Source of the DNA: Lactifluus volemus
Lineage: Eukaryota; Basidiomycota; Agaricomycetes; Russulales; Russulaceae
NCBI GenBank assembly: GCA_022376515.1
Contig: WTXI01000021.1
Location: forward strand, 124,001-188,000
Reading direction: 5' to 3'
Length of the DNA: 64,000 bases
Shown: piece after piece, positions 13,094-25,659 of the stretch
How the letters are laid out: every line of letters starts with the position of its first letter
Numbering within the stretch: position 1 is the stretch's first letter
Notes under the pieces: model-generated
What the model was told of the DNA's origin: nothing
The model's input: the letters and a program-made list of their open reading frames with translations, nothing else
Database searches by the model: none
Position numbers and translations under genes: made by a program

Positions 13094-14776
13094 CTACATA
13101 GCTTCAAATACACTACCCATAGGCACGTTACTATCAAAAACGCTGAGTGGATCGGGTGGGAAGGTATATAAAGACTCATCTCCCAGTGACGCCAAACTGT
13201 TGACATACGGATTTGTGTGAGCCAAACTTGAAGCAGCTTGTTGAGGCAAGGTGAGATCGCAAGCACCGCCTAAGGTAGCTGCGACGTTGTCCTGGGGGGA
13301 TTCGTGTGATGGAGACTGTGCAGGAGACGAGATGTGCGCAGAAGAAGCAGGCAAGGTGAGATCACAAGCACCGTCTACTAAGGTGGCTGTTACGGCAACG
13401 TTGTCCTGGGGGGACCTGTGTGGAGACTGCGCAGGAGACGAGACACGTTCAGAAAGCGATTGCTGAGCAGTGAACGTGTCAGAGAAAGTGTAGGCAGGCC
13501 CAGTCAAGCAGGTTCTTTTGGACGCTGGTTGAGTAGAAACGGACTCGGAATGATTTTCTTTGTCGTTACTGGTGGTCTTAGTGATGGCTTTGCGCTTCCG
13601 GGTACTTCGCGTTTCCATTGCCATAGGTTCATCACTGAATCGCACAATCATGCCCCCTGGGTGATAGGAGGTGGCTGAGACGGTTGTAAAATAAATTGAG
13701 GGGTGGTTCTCAACATTAAGAAAGGGAATACGCACAGTCACTAGTCGTGCTGTTATCAATCCCGCCATCACCGGTTCCGCTCTTCTTTTCCTTCTTAACG
13801 AGTTCGAAGTGGCAGTCACGCCGGACGATAGCATCTAATATAATTTGCATGTCATCCGTATTACGGATATACGATAACGCGACCGGTGGTTCTTGCAATG
13901 GCCACCCGCGGAGGATAACACCGTTGCCGTCAGGCTCGGATTTGGCCCACTTTCCCCAGTCGAATCGAGGGTTGTCTCGTTTTACAACCCCCCCTAAAAG
14001 GCGATCAGATTATTAACAAATAGAGAAACGATTCACGCACGATATTCTTTGCGCAGCATGTCCATTAACATCTTTTTCATTCCTGTTTTCTTGTCATTCT
14101 TCGCATTATCTGATGAAATTGCATTTACGACTCCTGAAAAATGTAAACCACTGAGACATGTGACACAAGACGTTGTGGTTTACCTGAAAAACCGCCTGAA
14201 AGACCACCGTGAGTGGTTGCGTATGCGTCGAAGTGCCTGGCAAGTATCGTGGGCTCGAATCGGAGGTAGTGCGTCATGAAATCGCCGCCCACGACTGAGA
14301 AATGCACGACAGGTGTGTCTAATGAATCGTCATCGCTTCGTGCCCCGAGGACGATATACTCGAACTTGCTGCGTTCATGAAGGTTCAATAACTTCAATGT
14401 ATGCGTCAGTGAGCACAGTGCGCCAAATAGTGTAGATTTCATACCTCTCTACCAACGAAATCCAAAGTAGTCCGTATGTCTTGGAGCTGTACACTGGGCT
14501 TTCCAACGATACCAGTATCGCGTGTGTCGCGATACTCCTGTAGAATCGCGAGAAGAACATTTTGATTGTCTTCAGAGAGGGACTTGTATCCGTCGTTATT
14601 TTCTTTGCACCGTTCGATAATATTGATAGCATCGGCCTTCTCTGGGTTATGCTCTCGGTTCCCTAGAGTATCGTAGAGACGGATGAGTCACAGGCACGAT
14701 GAGAAGAATAAACACGTTCACTCACATCGACCATCCTCAACACGTGCAAGGCAGTATCGATATGCATTCTGGATAG
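13094..14776 (-). pseudogene. 5'-truncated copy of the 554-aa accessory gene in E2
   Basis: Reverse-complement copy of 18263-19945. The 1906-bp loss in E2 removes the promoter, the ATG and about 85 codons of exon 1, so the gene starts abruptly inside exon 1 against the terminus of the inner element. All later exons and splice sites are preserved. If transcribed from a cryptic promoter it could give antisense to nothing nearby, but it could pair with the transcript of the intact copy. Confidence 0.85.
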
Positions 14777-16320
14777 CACCTGTAGCACGAACCGAACTTA
14801 TCGGCTTAGATACGTGCACACGTGGGTCTCCACCCACCTAAGTGGCCCTTTTTCTGGCTCAACGCTTCATCCATGGATTGGCCCTGTCAGTCCTTCCTTA
14901 ATGGGACACTCTATCTCGACGCATCTTCGTCTCCTTTGTCATCCTCATCCATGATGCCCACTGGTTCTTCCCCATTGGGACGGCCGTTGTCAACACCGCC
15001 TTCTCAGCGTCTTCCCCCGCCCCTGTCTTAATTGGGCTTCTCGCGCCTCTAAGCCCTTCATCCATCAAGTCCAGTTGACAATCCCTTCTCGTCATGTGCA
15101 TCCATCTAGGCCATACTGGGTCCCTCCTCTGGTCAGCCCTGCCATCCTCAGCGTCTGCCCCCGCCCCTGTCCTAACTGGGTTTATCGCGCCCCTAGCTTC
15201 TTCATCCATCAAGTCCAGTTTACTATCCATTCTCGCTTCCCTCGTCCATAAAACCCATCCCCTTTCCCTGTTCCGTCTACTCATCCATCTAGGCCACGCG
15301 TAGTCCTCGTCTCAGCTAACTGCATCCACCTAGCCCACGTGTCCTGTCAGTGTTGGTATTCTCGTCCATCTCGTCCATCTCGTCCACCTCGTCCACCCCC
15401 CATCTTTCCTTTGTCTGCTCATCCATCTGGCCCATCCCTTGTGTTGTTTTTGGCTTTCTCGTCCAGCAAGTCCATCCCCCTCCTCTCTTTCCATCTGCTC
15501 ATCCATCTAGGCCACGCGTAGTCCTCGTGTCGGCTAATTGCATCCATCTAGTCCACGTGCCCTGTCATATTTAAGACTCGTCCATCCCGTCCATCCCCCA
15601 TCTTCCCTATCGTCTACTCATCCATCTAATCCACGTTCCTTATGTCGTTTTTGGCCTTCTCGTCCAGCAAGTCCACCGCCTTCCTCTCTTTCCATCTACT
15701 CATCCATCTAGGCCACAAGTAGTCCTCGTGTCGGGCAATTGCATCCACCTAGTCCACGTGTCGTACCATTTTCGGTGATCTCGTCCATCTCGTCCATCCC
15801 GTCCAGCTCGTCTATCCCCTTCCTCTCTTTCTGTCTACTCGTCCATCTAGGCCACGCGTAGTCCTCATGTCGGCTAATTGCATCCACGTGGTCCACATGC
15901 CGTACCATTTCGGTGATCTCGTCCATCTCGTCCACCTCACCCAGCCCCCATCTTTCCTTTTGTCTGCTCATCCATGAAGTCCACGTCCCTTGTGTATTTT
16001 TCATCCAGCAAGTCCATCCCCCTCCTCTCTTTCCATCTGCTCATCCATCTAGGCCACGCGTAGTCCTCGTGTCGGCTAATTGCATCCATCTAGTCCACGT
16101 GCCCTGTCATATTTAAGACTCGTCCATCCCGTCCATCCCTCATCTTCCCTATCGTCTACTCATCCATCTAATCCACGTCCCTTGTGTCATTTTTGGCCTT
16201 CTCGTCCAGTAAGTCCATTCCCGTCCTCTCTTTCCATCTACTCATCCCATGCGTAGTCTTCGTGTTGTGCCGTTTTCGATGATCGAGTCTACCTCATTCA
16301 CATCCCGTTGGTCACCCCTC
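14777..16320. repeat. terminal inverted repeat and subterminal minisatellite, left end of E
   Basis: The first ~750 bp match 5720-6470 (the inverted other end) with only about four differences seen by eye. The repeat units then continue in the same style but with one ~206-bp unit skipped relative to the other end and other rearrangements near 15790-16300. Confidence 0.85.
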
Positions 16321-16663
16321 AGCCTACGTTCCTTCCTTCCTTAGATCGTGTCACATAGGCGACACTACAGAAAGGACCTGTCAACGAGTGTGGAACTTTC
16401 ACATACCGATTCAAATCTATTTGTTTATTAACCTTATTAGTCCGTGTCAAAAAGAAGTCCCCCAGATCTGTCGCACAGGCCAAATCTGACATGTGTTCGC
16501 ACACCCACCTTGACGTGAAGCGAATGATTGTTTGTTTCATTTTCAAAAGCTTCTCTGAGTGTCCCGTCTCTGTCCTTTTTCACCCGAGTTGTATCTTATT
16601 TACGTACATCGTTCCCATTAAAGGTGGGCCGTGTGCTTTCTCCATGTTCATCTTGTGCCCCCA

Positions 16664-17699
16664 ATGCGATCTCGTCCCAATCGTCGCATCGATGCGATAA
16701 ATAGCTCTAATGCTGTCATAACACAACATGTTGATGCCATTCAAGCAGGACGATTCCACAATACGCTGACATTTCCCCGTACTGAGAGCGGGTTTCACAC
16801 CGAATTCATCAGAGCGACGACTAATAGGAAGGAGACACGGGAGAGACTGGTTGCGACTATAGTGGATGCAGTACGTGCCAATTCATCACTTCGTTTTATG
16901 TATCTTATGTTCCATAACACAGACTGTTGCCCTTGAACGCTGTTGTGGCGTTGCCACCGTGTTGGCGATTTTTCAGGGGGAGCAGCGCCCATCCCAGTCT
17001 CAATGGCCTGCCGCCATGCTTACCCTTGACGATCTCAACGTGCGCATCTTGCCGAGTAATCTCTTCAAGCTTTACCCACGTATTTACGGTCCCGCCCTTG
17101 ATGATGTCAAGACTATCTGCCAGCTACAGCTTGGGATCGCGTACATGCGAGACTTCCGCACACGGGCGAAAAAATCCAATTACTTCTCTAACGTCCTTGT
17201 TGAACCCCCAGAACCAACGTGTTCCATGTTAGCACCGCCGCGGCAACCTTCTCCAGATCCCACCACGGTTCATCAGGTGCCGCTCCAAATCTATTCCCCC
17301 TCGACTTCTACATTTGGCAGGCCCGCTTCTGCCCTCTCTCATGAGTCAACTACTACTTTTGATCAACTCGCGTCTCAGATGTCGACCATGTCGATGTGTG
17401 AAGACATTCCATCTGCCCCACCTCCTTCTGTATGTCGCCCATCGTGCACTTCAACCCGGCATAGTGATGGTACGTCATCAAGACGTCAACAAGACACACC
17501 GAGTCCATCAAAGAAGGCAGAGCTCCCGTCTCTCGCCTTAGAGTTTCTCAACTCGCTTCATTACGGACAGGCTAAAATCTCGGATGTGTTGTTGGTGTAC
17601 AATTATATCGGGAGACAGGGACAGGAGGCAGCCCTGTTGGACTTTGGAATTAATCGAGCAGTGGCCAAAGCGTTGGTTTATTTGTTGGACTGCGAGTGA
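16664..17699 (+). CDS. small accessory gene of the KDZ element, unknown function
   Basis: Two exons join in phase: 16664-16870 and 16923-17699, with a GTACGT..ACAG intron, giving 327 aa. I do not recognise the family. The N-terminal half is globular (a KETRERLVATIVDATVALE helix over the junction and a LYPRIYGPALDDVKTICQLQ segment). The middle is a Ser/Pro/Thr-rich linker, and the C-terminal ~55 residues (LALEFLNSL..IGRQGQEAALLDFGI..) look like a small helical domain. It lies in the 1906-bp segment present only in the inner element and upstream of the other accessory gene on the same strand. The start codon is uncertain, and the gene could alternatively begin within exon 2. Confidence 0.5.
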
Positions 17700-18006
17700 T
17701 CAATCAAATTATCTTGTTACCGCTGATGGAGTAAGTCCGTATTTTTCTCCAACGTAAGTTTTAGTCACCTATTTGACAGCATCATAGCCCGAGTTTAATA
17801 GCCATTGACACCTTAGCCATGTTTCTTTCGTGCGTACCTTATTCTCCGTCTGTGGCTTCTTACGGTGTTTACTGACTGTCCGTCTTCTGTCATGCTCTTC
17901 TAGTTGACAAGTGATGAGCTCCGTTCTGTCTTCAGTCGACTTCAAATAGTATTCAGCATCCAGTCCTACCGTTACATTTCCCCCCTTTGTATATACCCTC
18001 TGTGCT

Positions 18007-19945
18007 ATGACAATCGTTACAACTTCGGACTCCAAAAAAAAGGAACGCCCCAAACCAGCACCTAAGACCGCGGAGCAGCGCGCCGCCATAAAGGCTGATT
18101 CCCTCCAGAAGAAGTTGAGGCTCAAAGCGGGCATCAAGGAAGCAATGGGGGCGATCGAGAAAATTATCGAAGACCTTGCGGACGAGCACGAGATCCCATT
18201 CGACCATGCGTGTACATATGTGCACTTAGGTGGGCGAGTGTTCAAGGATCGACGTCGCCCGTCTATCCAGAATGCATATCGATACTGCCTTGCACGTGTT
18301 GAGGATGGTCGATGTGAGTGAACGTGTTTATTCTTCTCATCGTGCCTGTGACTCATCCGTCTCTACGATACTCTAGGGAACCGAGAGCATAACCCAGAGA
18401 AGGCCGATGCTATCAATATTATCGAACGGTGCAAAGAAAATAACGACGGATACAAGTCCCTCTCTGAAGACAATCAAAATGTTCTTCTCGCGATTCTACA
18501 GGAGTATCGCGACACACGCGATACTGGTATCGTTGGAAAGCCCAGTGTACAGCTCCAAGACATACGGACTACTTTGGATTTCGTTGGTAGAGAGGTATGA
18601 AATCTACACTATTTGGCGCACTGTGCTCACTGACGCATACATTGAAGTTATTGAACCTTCATGAACGCAGCAAGTTCGAGTATATCGTCCTCGGGGCACG
18701 AAGCGATGACGATTCATTAGACACACCTGTCGTGCATTTCTCAGTCGTGGGCGGCGATTTCATGACGCACTACCTCCGATTCGAGCCCACGATACTTGCC
18801 AGGCACTTCGACGCATACGCAACCACTCACGGTGGTCTTTCAGGCGGTTTTTCAGGTAAACCACAACGTCTTGTGTCACATGTCTCAGTGGTTTACATTT
18901 TTCAGGAGTCGTAAATGCAATTTCATCAGATAATGCGAAGAATGACAAGAAAACAGGAATGAAAAAGATGTTAATGGACATGCTGCGCAAAGAATATCGT
19001 GCGTGAATCGTTTCTCTATTTGTTAATAATCTGATCGCCTTTTAGGGGGGGTTGTAAAACGAGACAACCCTCGATTCGACTGGGGAAAGTGGGCCAAATC
19101 CGAGCCTGACGGCAACGGTGTTATCCTCCGCGGGTGGCCATTGCAAGAACCACCGGTCGCGTTATCGTATATCCGTAATACGGATGACATGCAAATTATA
19201 TTAGATGCTATCGTCCGGCGTGACTGCCACTTCGAACTCGTTAAGAAGGAAAAGAAGAGCGGAACCGGTGATGGCGGGATTGATAACAGCACGACTAGTG
19301 ACTGTGCGTATTCCCTTTCTTAATGTTGAGAACCACCCCTCAATTTATTTTACAACCGTCTCAGCCACCTCCTATCACCCAGGGGGCATGATTGTGCGAT
19401 TCAGTGATGAACCTATGGCAATGGAAACGCGAAGTACCCGGAAGCGCAAAGCCATCACTAAGACCACCAGTAACGACAAAGAAAATCATTCCGAGTCCGT
19501 TTCTACTCAACCAGCGTCCAAAAGAACCTGCTTGACTGGGCCTGCCTACACTTTCTCTGACACGTTCACTGCTCAGCAATCGCTTTCTGAACGTGTCTCG
19601 TCTCCTGCGCAGTCTCCACACAGGTCCCCCCAGGACAACGTTGCCGTAACAGCCACCTTAGTAGACGGTGCTTGTGATCTCACCTTGCCTGCTTCTTCTG
19701 CGCACATCTCGTCTCCTGCACAGTCTCCATCACACGAATCCCCCCAGGACAACGTCGCAGCTACCTTAGGCGGTGCTTGCGATCTCACCTTGCCTCAACA
19801 AGCTGCTTCAAGTTTGGCTCACACAAATCCGTATGTCAACAGTTTGGCGTCACTGGGAGATGAGTCTTTATATACCTTCCCACCCGATCCACTCAGCGTT
19901 TTTGATAGTAACGTGCCTATGGGTAGTGTATTTGAAGCTATGTAG
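18007..19945 (+). CDS. accessory gene of the KDZ element, 554-aa protein of unknown function
   Basis: Six exons join in phase: 18007-18313, 18377-18594, 18648-18855, 18906-18998, 19046-19303 and 19365-19945. Layout: a Lys-rich start with a helical/coiled segment (LRLKAGIKEAMGAIEKIIED, about residues 40-60); a conserved-looking core with NREHNPEKADAINIIERC, LDFVGRE and FEYIVLGARS, then a WGKWAKSEP..GVILRGWP module around residues 280-300. The C-terminal ~190 residues are disordered, with RSTRKRKA as a possible nuclear signal and two imperfect copies of VSSPAQSPHRSPQDNVA. It shares its strand with the transposase and lies within the same termini. It is plausibly a nuclear, transposon-encoded protein such as an accessory DNA-binding or regulatory factor. 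That is inference; I cannot name the family. Confidence 0.75.
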
Positions 19946-22102
19946 TTGACCATTCCGGGCTAGGGGTGGTGCCAGTGGACTGTTCCAACGATGTACCGTA
20001 ACTTTCTTGTCGTTGCATCATGCTAACACTTTCTTGTCATTGTGTTGTGTTATATCACAGATTAAATTTCTTGTCTTTGCGTCATGTGTGAATTCAGAAA
20101 CTTTGAGTGTTGTTTGATGAAAAGTAATCACAAAATTCCATACAATACATTTTTTGTCTACACCTCACTGGATGCCGTTCTGCTCGAATCAGCCATTCCA
20201 CCCGAGTCAGCGTCTCTTGTATCATCCATTAACATCTCAATCGCCTCACCATATCAGACAGGGGGGCTCCGAGTGCCGTATGAGATGATCTTGAGGGAGG
20301 CGTGGGTCATCACCTTGAGTCAATGCGTGAATAGCCGGGATCTATGCAAGTCAAGCACGAGTGGTGTTGGCAATGACGTGACATAAGTGCTGTGATGACG
20401 GTGTGCCAGAACAATTGAATTAAGGAGAGGAGGAATAAGCTAGTGTGGGTGTACAAGAAGATGCACTGTGCAGTTACTTGTATAGTTCCTCATACAGAAG
20501 TCGAAGGTGAGGCTTCAGAATCTGGTGTTATCACACTCACAGTGTGTTATTTGTGAAACCGGTGCAAAGCGAAACTCGAGACTTAATGCGCTTGACGCGT
20601 CAGATGGATGTGTCTAGGTCCTCCCATAATGAATGTTCTGCAGATCGTACACCTTCCACACATATCCACAATTTTATTTTAAACAGAGTATCATAACTTT
20701 TATCTCCCTACATCATGTGAGAGTTTCAAACAAAAAGAACATTTCTGTGAGGAGATCGGCATAGATCTTTCTGTTATCTAAGCAGTCTGGCACATTATCG
20801 AGTAAATATTTGAGATAGCATACGATTCAGCCACATATAAGAGACAGAACAATAGTATCACATAGACATATAGATTAAGTATTCTTGTATATTTATAGCG
20901 CCCAGAGAGTGGAAGCCCAAAAGCCGCGATCTAGTCGATTTATGTGGGATCGACGCAATCTGAGACATTCTTGGCAGCGGACCTCACATCTGGGCAATGT
21001 GTTCATCATGATGATGATCACAAATGCACAATCTATTATCATCCTCGCCATAAATACTCTCTCGTTTGAGTCGTTCACAAACTCCTGGCTCCGAGTCCGA
21101 GTCACCAGTGTCCTTATCGTCTCATTCACGGTGCCATTTCGGCCACGACGCTCTTATGCCTTGACAATAGGCCCATCTACTGCGGCCTCGATCTGTCTCT
21201 TTCTCTCCTTCGTGTTTCTGATGTGCCTTGTGTGACTCGGTTTCCCGTTTCATCTTAGATTGTCTTGTGTCTTTCTTCGTTCGCTCAGTACGGCGGTAAC
21301 GTCCCCGCCTCTGCGTTTCCCCTTTGTACTCCCAGTCCCGGACTGTGTTCTGTGTCTCGTGCCGTGCCTAGACCTTAGTCTAATGGACTAACTCTCTTTC
21401 GGAGAGGGCGCAAGCAATGGGCCAAGCATCCCGTGAACCCATACATCTCGGCCTTGCTTTTAGATCCCTTTGTACCTTTACACCCTGAGAGAGCCTCGTG
21501 TTCGTTCCCGTTTCTTCGTCTCACTTCCAATGCCTCCTCCTTACCTTGTCCGACGCTTTTGTGCCCGTTTGGTTTGCTCCCTTACCAACTCACTGTTTTC
21601 GACACGTCTTTTTACTTAGCTTTTGTTCTCAAAATCATCTCGTTTTGCCTCATCTTGCCTCAGACTCGTTCTCACCTTGCTTTGAGGTCCTTGATGATTT
21701 CCTTCTCCTTTTCCACTGCTCCCTTCTTTCTCTCTCTTACTTGTCAAACCTCGAAGCATACTTTGTTCATCTGCTAATGAGTTTGAGCCTCGAAATCACT
21801 AGCAGGCGAACACAGTATGCTTTCATTGCCTCTCTTGATGCCTCCGAGTCATGATGCAGCTTAGACACATTGGACATCGGCACTGCTAGTACATTAGCTC
21901 CGCTTGATGAAGCTGGTGAGCACTGAATGCAATTGTGATGACCCTAGACACCACTGGTATCCGAAATCTATAATCATCCACCCAGACCACTAGGGGCGCT
22001 CAAATCGGGACGACTTGGAGTTTAGCGCGGACGCCCTAAATCTGTAATGACTTTTGGCGGCTGTTTCCAGTTCGTTGATCCTCTTTCCCACAACCTCCAA
22101 GC
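19946..22102. other. non-coding interval inside E
   Basis: 2.16 kb between the accessory gene and the transposase gene. A pyrimidine-rich stretch (21430-21860) yields overlapping long frames in two phases, a sign of composition rather than coding. It may hold the transposase promoter. Three degenerate repeats of tttcttgtcNttgc occur near 20000-20080. Confidence 0.45.
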
Positions 22103-25100
22103 ATGCCAAAAGGACGTGTTAAGGTTCATATCGCCCCCACTGGTTACCGCAGACGCGCACATGTCGGGCCCGCGCTTGAAAATGTTGCAAGCCTTCGAGG
22201 TGAGCTAATGACCAAGGCAAAACAAAAGGCTTTGGGGGCCATATTTTCAGACCGCGCTAAGGCGATGAATGCACGTGAGTTTGATAAACTATGTTGACAC
22301 AACTTGAAGTGTGCTAAGCCTGCACAAGGCTTACCTGCAGGTAAAAAGCGGGCACTGGATCAGATCTCAGGCAGCAACAGTGATCCAAAGGGAGATGAAG
22401 ATGGGTGGGTTGATGACGAGTGGCACAACAACCCTCTCGACATGGAGGTTCAAGTGTCTGGTGAGGGGCTCGAGTCAGAACACTTTGAAGAGTATATTGG
22501 ACTGTAAGTGTCAAAGTCAATGCCGAATCTTATCAACTAAAACATTGTGCAGCTACAGGTCACGCAAACGCCGCAATGTACAGACATGGTCGGCACGCAT
22601 CCAGAGCGTCCAATCCAAGTGGGACGCTCAACTCCCATCGCTGATTGACAGCTTTCTTCAATACAAACGCTCCGGGGGTAGACTCGAAGACGATCAAGCG
22701 TCTGGTACAGCTGAAACATTTACACTACTGTTGTTCGATGTATATGGTATGTGTTTGTGGTTGGGCATGTATGCCATCCTGCTGCTAGCCCGGTACTGAC
22801 AGTGTATGTATAGACTTCTCAGAGAGTCACCTATTTCTGCAGCTCCCTGGGTGCATGTACCCAAACACGAACCTTTTGTTGCAAGGGTGCCTCAGTTCTG
22901 CACCAACTCGGGTTTCATTTGCGATCTCATTGCGCACTCTGGAGCTTTATCGTCGGCTGCGTGTGCGCCAACCTCGTCTCAGCATCCAGGCGTGGGTTCG
23001 GACCCTGTGTGATTACCACAATGTGAGTTCATACTTGCTCGCGTCTCGCTTTTAATTTAACACAAGTACAGATAACATATCATAGCAAATACTGGCAGTA
23101 CTTCTCAGAGACATTTGATGTTTACCTCAAGATCTTGCGAGGCGTTGATGTGCGGGTCCATGAGGCTCTTGGAAGGACAAGCCCACATTGGCGAGCAAGG
23201 CATTCTTGTCCTTGCTGCCAACACAAGGTTCCGGGGGAGACGCCTTTGCCTGTGTCCCTAATTGGTGTCCTTGATGGAAATCAGTCATTGAAGCGTGCTT
23301 GATTTCGTGAAGGCCTCAACACTGATCCAAGGACCTTTGTTAGTGATTATTATATTGCTGAAGACACTGTGAATCAGTTCAAATATGACGTCAAACCGAG
23401 GCCGCAAAAGTCTAAACAGGTGTTGTTACAGCATACTACACTTCGAGTCCACTCTTAACTTAGCATGCAACGCAGACAAATCATGGTGGCCTACGTGAGG
23501 GAACTGACACGGAAACGCCTTCTTGGTCTAGAGATGTCGAGGAAGCAACGCCTGCAGATGGCGATACAGACGGCACTTGTACAGAACGCTGGAAGGCAGC
23601 GCAAAGCGATAACCTGAAGCGCATGTGGTCTATCTATCGAGAGACAGGGATATTTCTTTCTGCCTGTCGTCACGGCCTCATCTGGTGGATTGTTGACATG
23701 ATTGAAAGCGGCGAACTGTAAGTATGACTTGTTCAAGTTATCATGAAGTATCTTGACTGGTACTATGTAGTGCTAAATATCCTCTGGCGACCATAAACCA
23801 GGCACTCGACGTTTTCGATGACAGATTAGGGATTGGCTACGACATCGGCTGCTCATTCTCAGCCACGATAGCCAAAAGTTCCATCGCTCAAAAGGCACGC
23901 GACAAGAATCTCCGCCTTGTAGTCCCTGCATTCCATGGATATGCTCATAAGCGACTGTGCCAACTTTCCTTTCACCCGCTCTATGTCACAGGTTTTGGGA
24001 TCGAGGATCTTGAGACAGCAGAGCGCATTTTTGCGTCGTTCAATGGACTCGCAAATACCACACGCCATGCGTCCCGGTTCCACCGCCTTCAAGCCATTGA
24101 CTTGTACGCTAGACAACACGACGACGACAAATATCAGGAGTTATGTATGTAGTAACATATGCGCGCAGGTCAATATTCACATTATCATAGCTACATTTCT
24201 TCTGGGAAACTATAAGCAGGTGAATCAGCTACTCGAAGAGCTCCCCGGTGTGATCGCGGAGTTTCAGTCCGGAAAACTACCCAAAGACACGGATTATCAC
24301 CGACACCTAGAAACTGAGCGACAGTACCTACTTTCACGCAGAGGGGAGTCTCCTGACGAAGAGTTTGCTTGCGAATACATACAACGGCTCATTATGCATC
24401 AGAAGGCAAAGTAAGTCACTACGATGTCATACAATATCATGATTCGCCAACCATTCAGCCGATTACTAGGGAAGCGCACGAAGATGCTGTCGCTTACTGC
24501 ACACTCAATGTCCCCACCCAGTCAGTAATGCATGAGCGGGCAGAGATCCTACAGCAGCACGCTTTTGAAAACTACCAACGTATACAAGACATACTTCACG
24601 TTTTCGAGAACACGTATAGCATTACAAAAAGGTGGACGCCTGACATGCCTGAATGGCAGATGGCATCCAAATACTTTGCCACTCGGGACTACCAGAAAGC
24701 GCTTACCCGACTTGAAGGCCTTGTCGTTGCTCGCCTTTTCGAACTACACAAGATGGGACTATCTGGAACTGGTGCCATTATATCTCTGGTGTATCTGGCA
24801 CTTTATTAATGGTCCTTTCAGGATATAAGCTACGTATGCATATCAATAAGTCACTCAAGACGCGTTGCAAGGCTATTCAGAGGGTGCTGAAGAAGTTTAA
24901 CGAGGCAGCGGCAACGCTTGGCCGTCCTCAGCTCGAGTGGAAGAACATCTCAACTTACGATAGTCTTGTTGAATTTGAGTTGCTTCGGGAGTGCCGGGAA
25001 GACATCCGTTGTCAACCATGGGCAGATGCGGCGAACCGACAGGCAAGCGTGCACAACCTCAAGCTCGAGCGAGCAAAAGAAGAACAATCCCGCCTTAATG

Positions 25101-25501
25101 TGGAGGTTGCACGCCTTGTGGATTGGATGTCCCATGAGGAAATCACGCTCAAGAACTGCATCGTGCGTCTTCAAGAGAGTCACTCACTACTTACAGTCGA
25201 AGTCGAAGAGATGCTCGCACGCCGCTTAAGACAGAATGTGGCTCATCGAGAGCGGATCTATCAAATCCAACAACTCGCACACTACACTGGCCCCCGCGAT
25301 CCCTCTATCTCATCCGATCTGTCGGCATATTCTTCGAGTAACATACCATCAGGTTTAGGTTATGATGGAGAGGTGGCTGAGTTGTCTATTATCCAAGATC
25401 AAGAAAGACCCGATGTTGAAGAGGATGACCTCCTAAGTGAGGAGCTGGATAGGGTCAACGATTTCCTCGGAAACCTTAGTAGTGTCGATGAATACTCATA
25501 G
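22103..25501 (+). pseudogene. KDZ (Kyakuja-Dileera-Zisupton) transposase, ten exons, in-frame TGA
   Basis: Phase-consistent exons: 22103-22274, 22341-22503, 22553-22746, 22814-23022, 23072-23419, 23476-23717, 23771-24144, 24191-24410, 24470-24771 and 24822-25501. They give about 967 codons, a normal length for the family. Visible landmarks: Lys-rich N-terminus; SRKRRNVQTWSARIQ; LPGCMYPNTNLLLQGCL; a CPCCQ cysteine cluster; LIGVLDGNQSLKR (catalytic-core Asp); ERWKAAQSDNLKRMWSIY; ETGIFLSACRHG; GYDIGCSFSATI; FHGYAHKRLCQLS; SRFHRLQAIDLYARQH; and a C-terminal coiled region. TGA at 23300-23302 (codon ~323) interrupts the frame just after LKRA and before FREGLNTDPRTF. An Arg CGA to TGA change is the likely origin. 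Splicing the stop out would remove the DGNQSL motif. Confidence 0.92.
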
Positions 25502-25659
25502 TCACACAATCACATGCATAGGGAAAACAAAACCATTGTCTATTCGAGGAAAAATATATCGTAGTTGGGAAAGGGATCTGAATCGGTGGTATCAAACACG
25601 GTAAGCGTAACAGATGAAGTGGATGACACACCATATGAACCAGGCTCAGGCCGAGACTG

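Noticed and set aside
18007..19945. TET/JBP dioxygenase cargo, as reported for some fungal KDZ elements
   Set aside because: No HxD..H iron-ligand pattern or dioxygenase motifs are visible in this protein. The 2-oxoglutarate dioxygenase at 39031 is a carnitine-pathway type outside the element.
21433..21854. Two overlapping frames of about 115 codons (mirror at 11185-11606)
   Set aside because: The DNA is strongly pyrimidine-biased, so two phases are open at once. The residues are Leu/Ser/Phe/Pro-rich without domain features.
23230..23320. An intron that would remove the TGA in the transposase
   Set aside because: The only GT..AG choices around it would delete the conserved DGNQSLKR motif, so a true nonsense codon is more likely.
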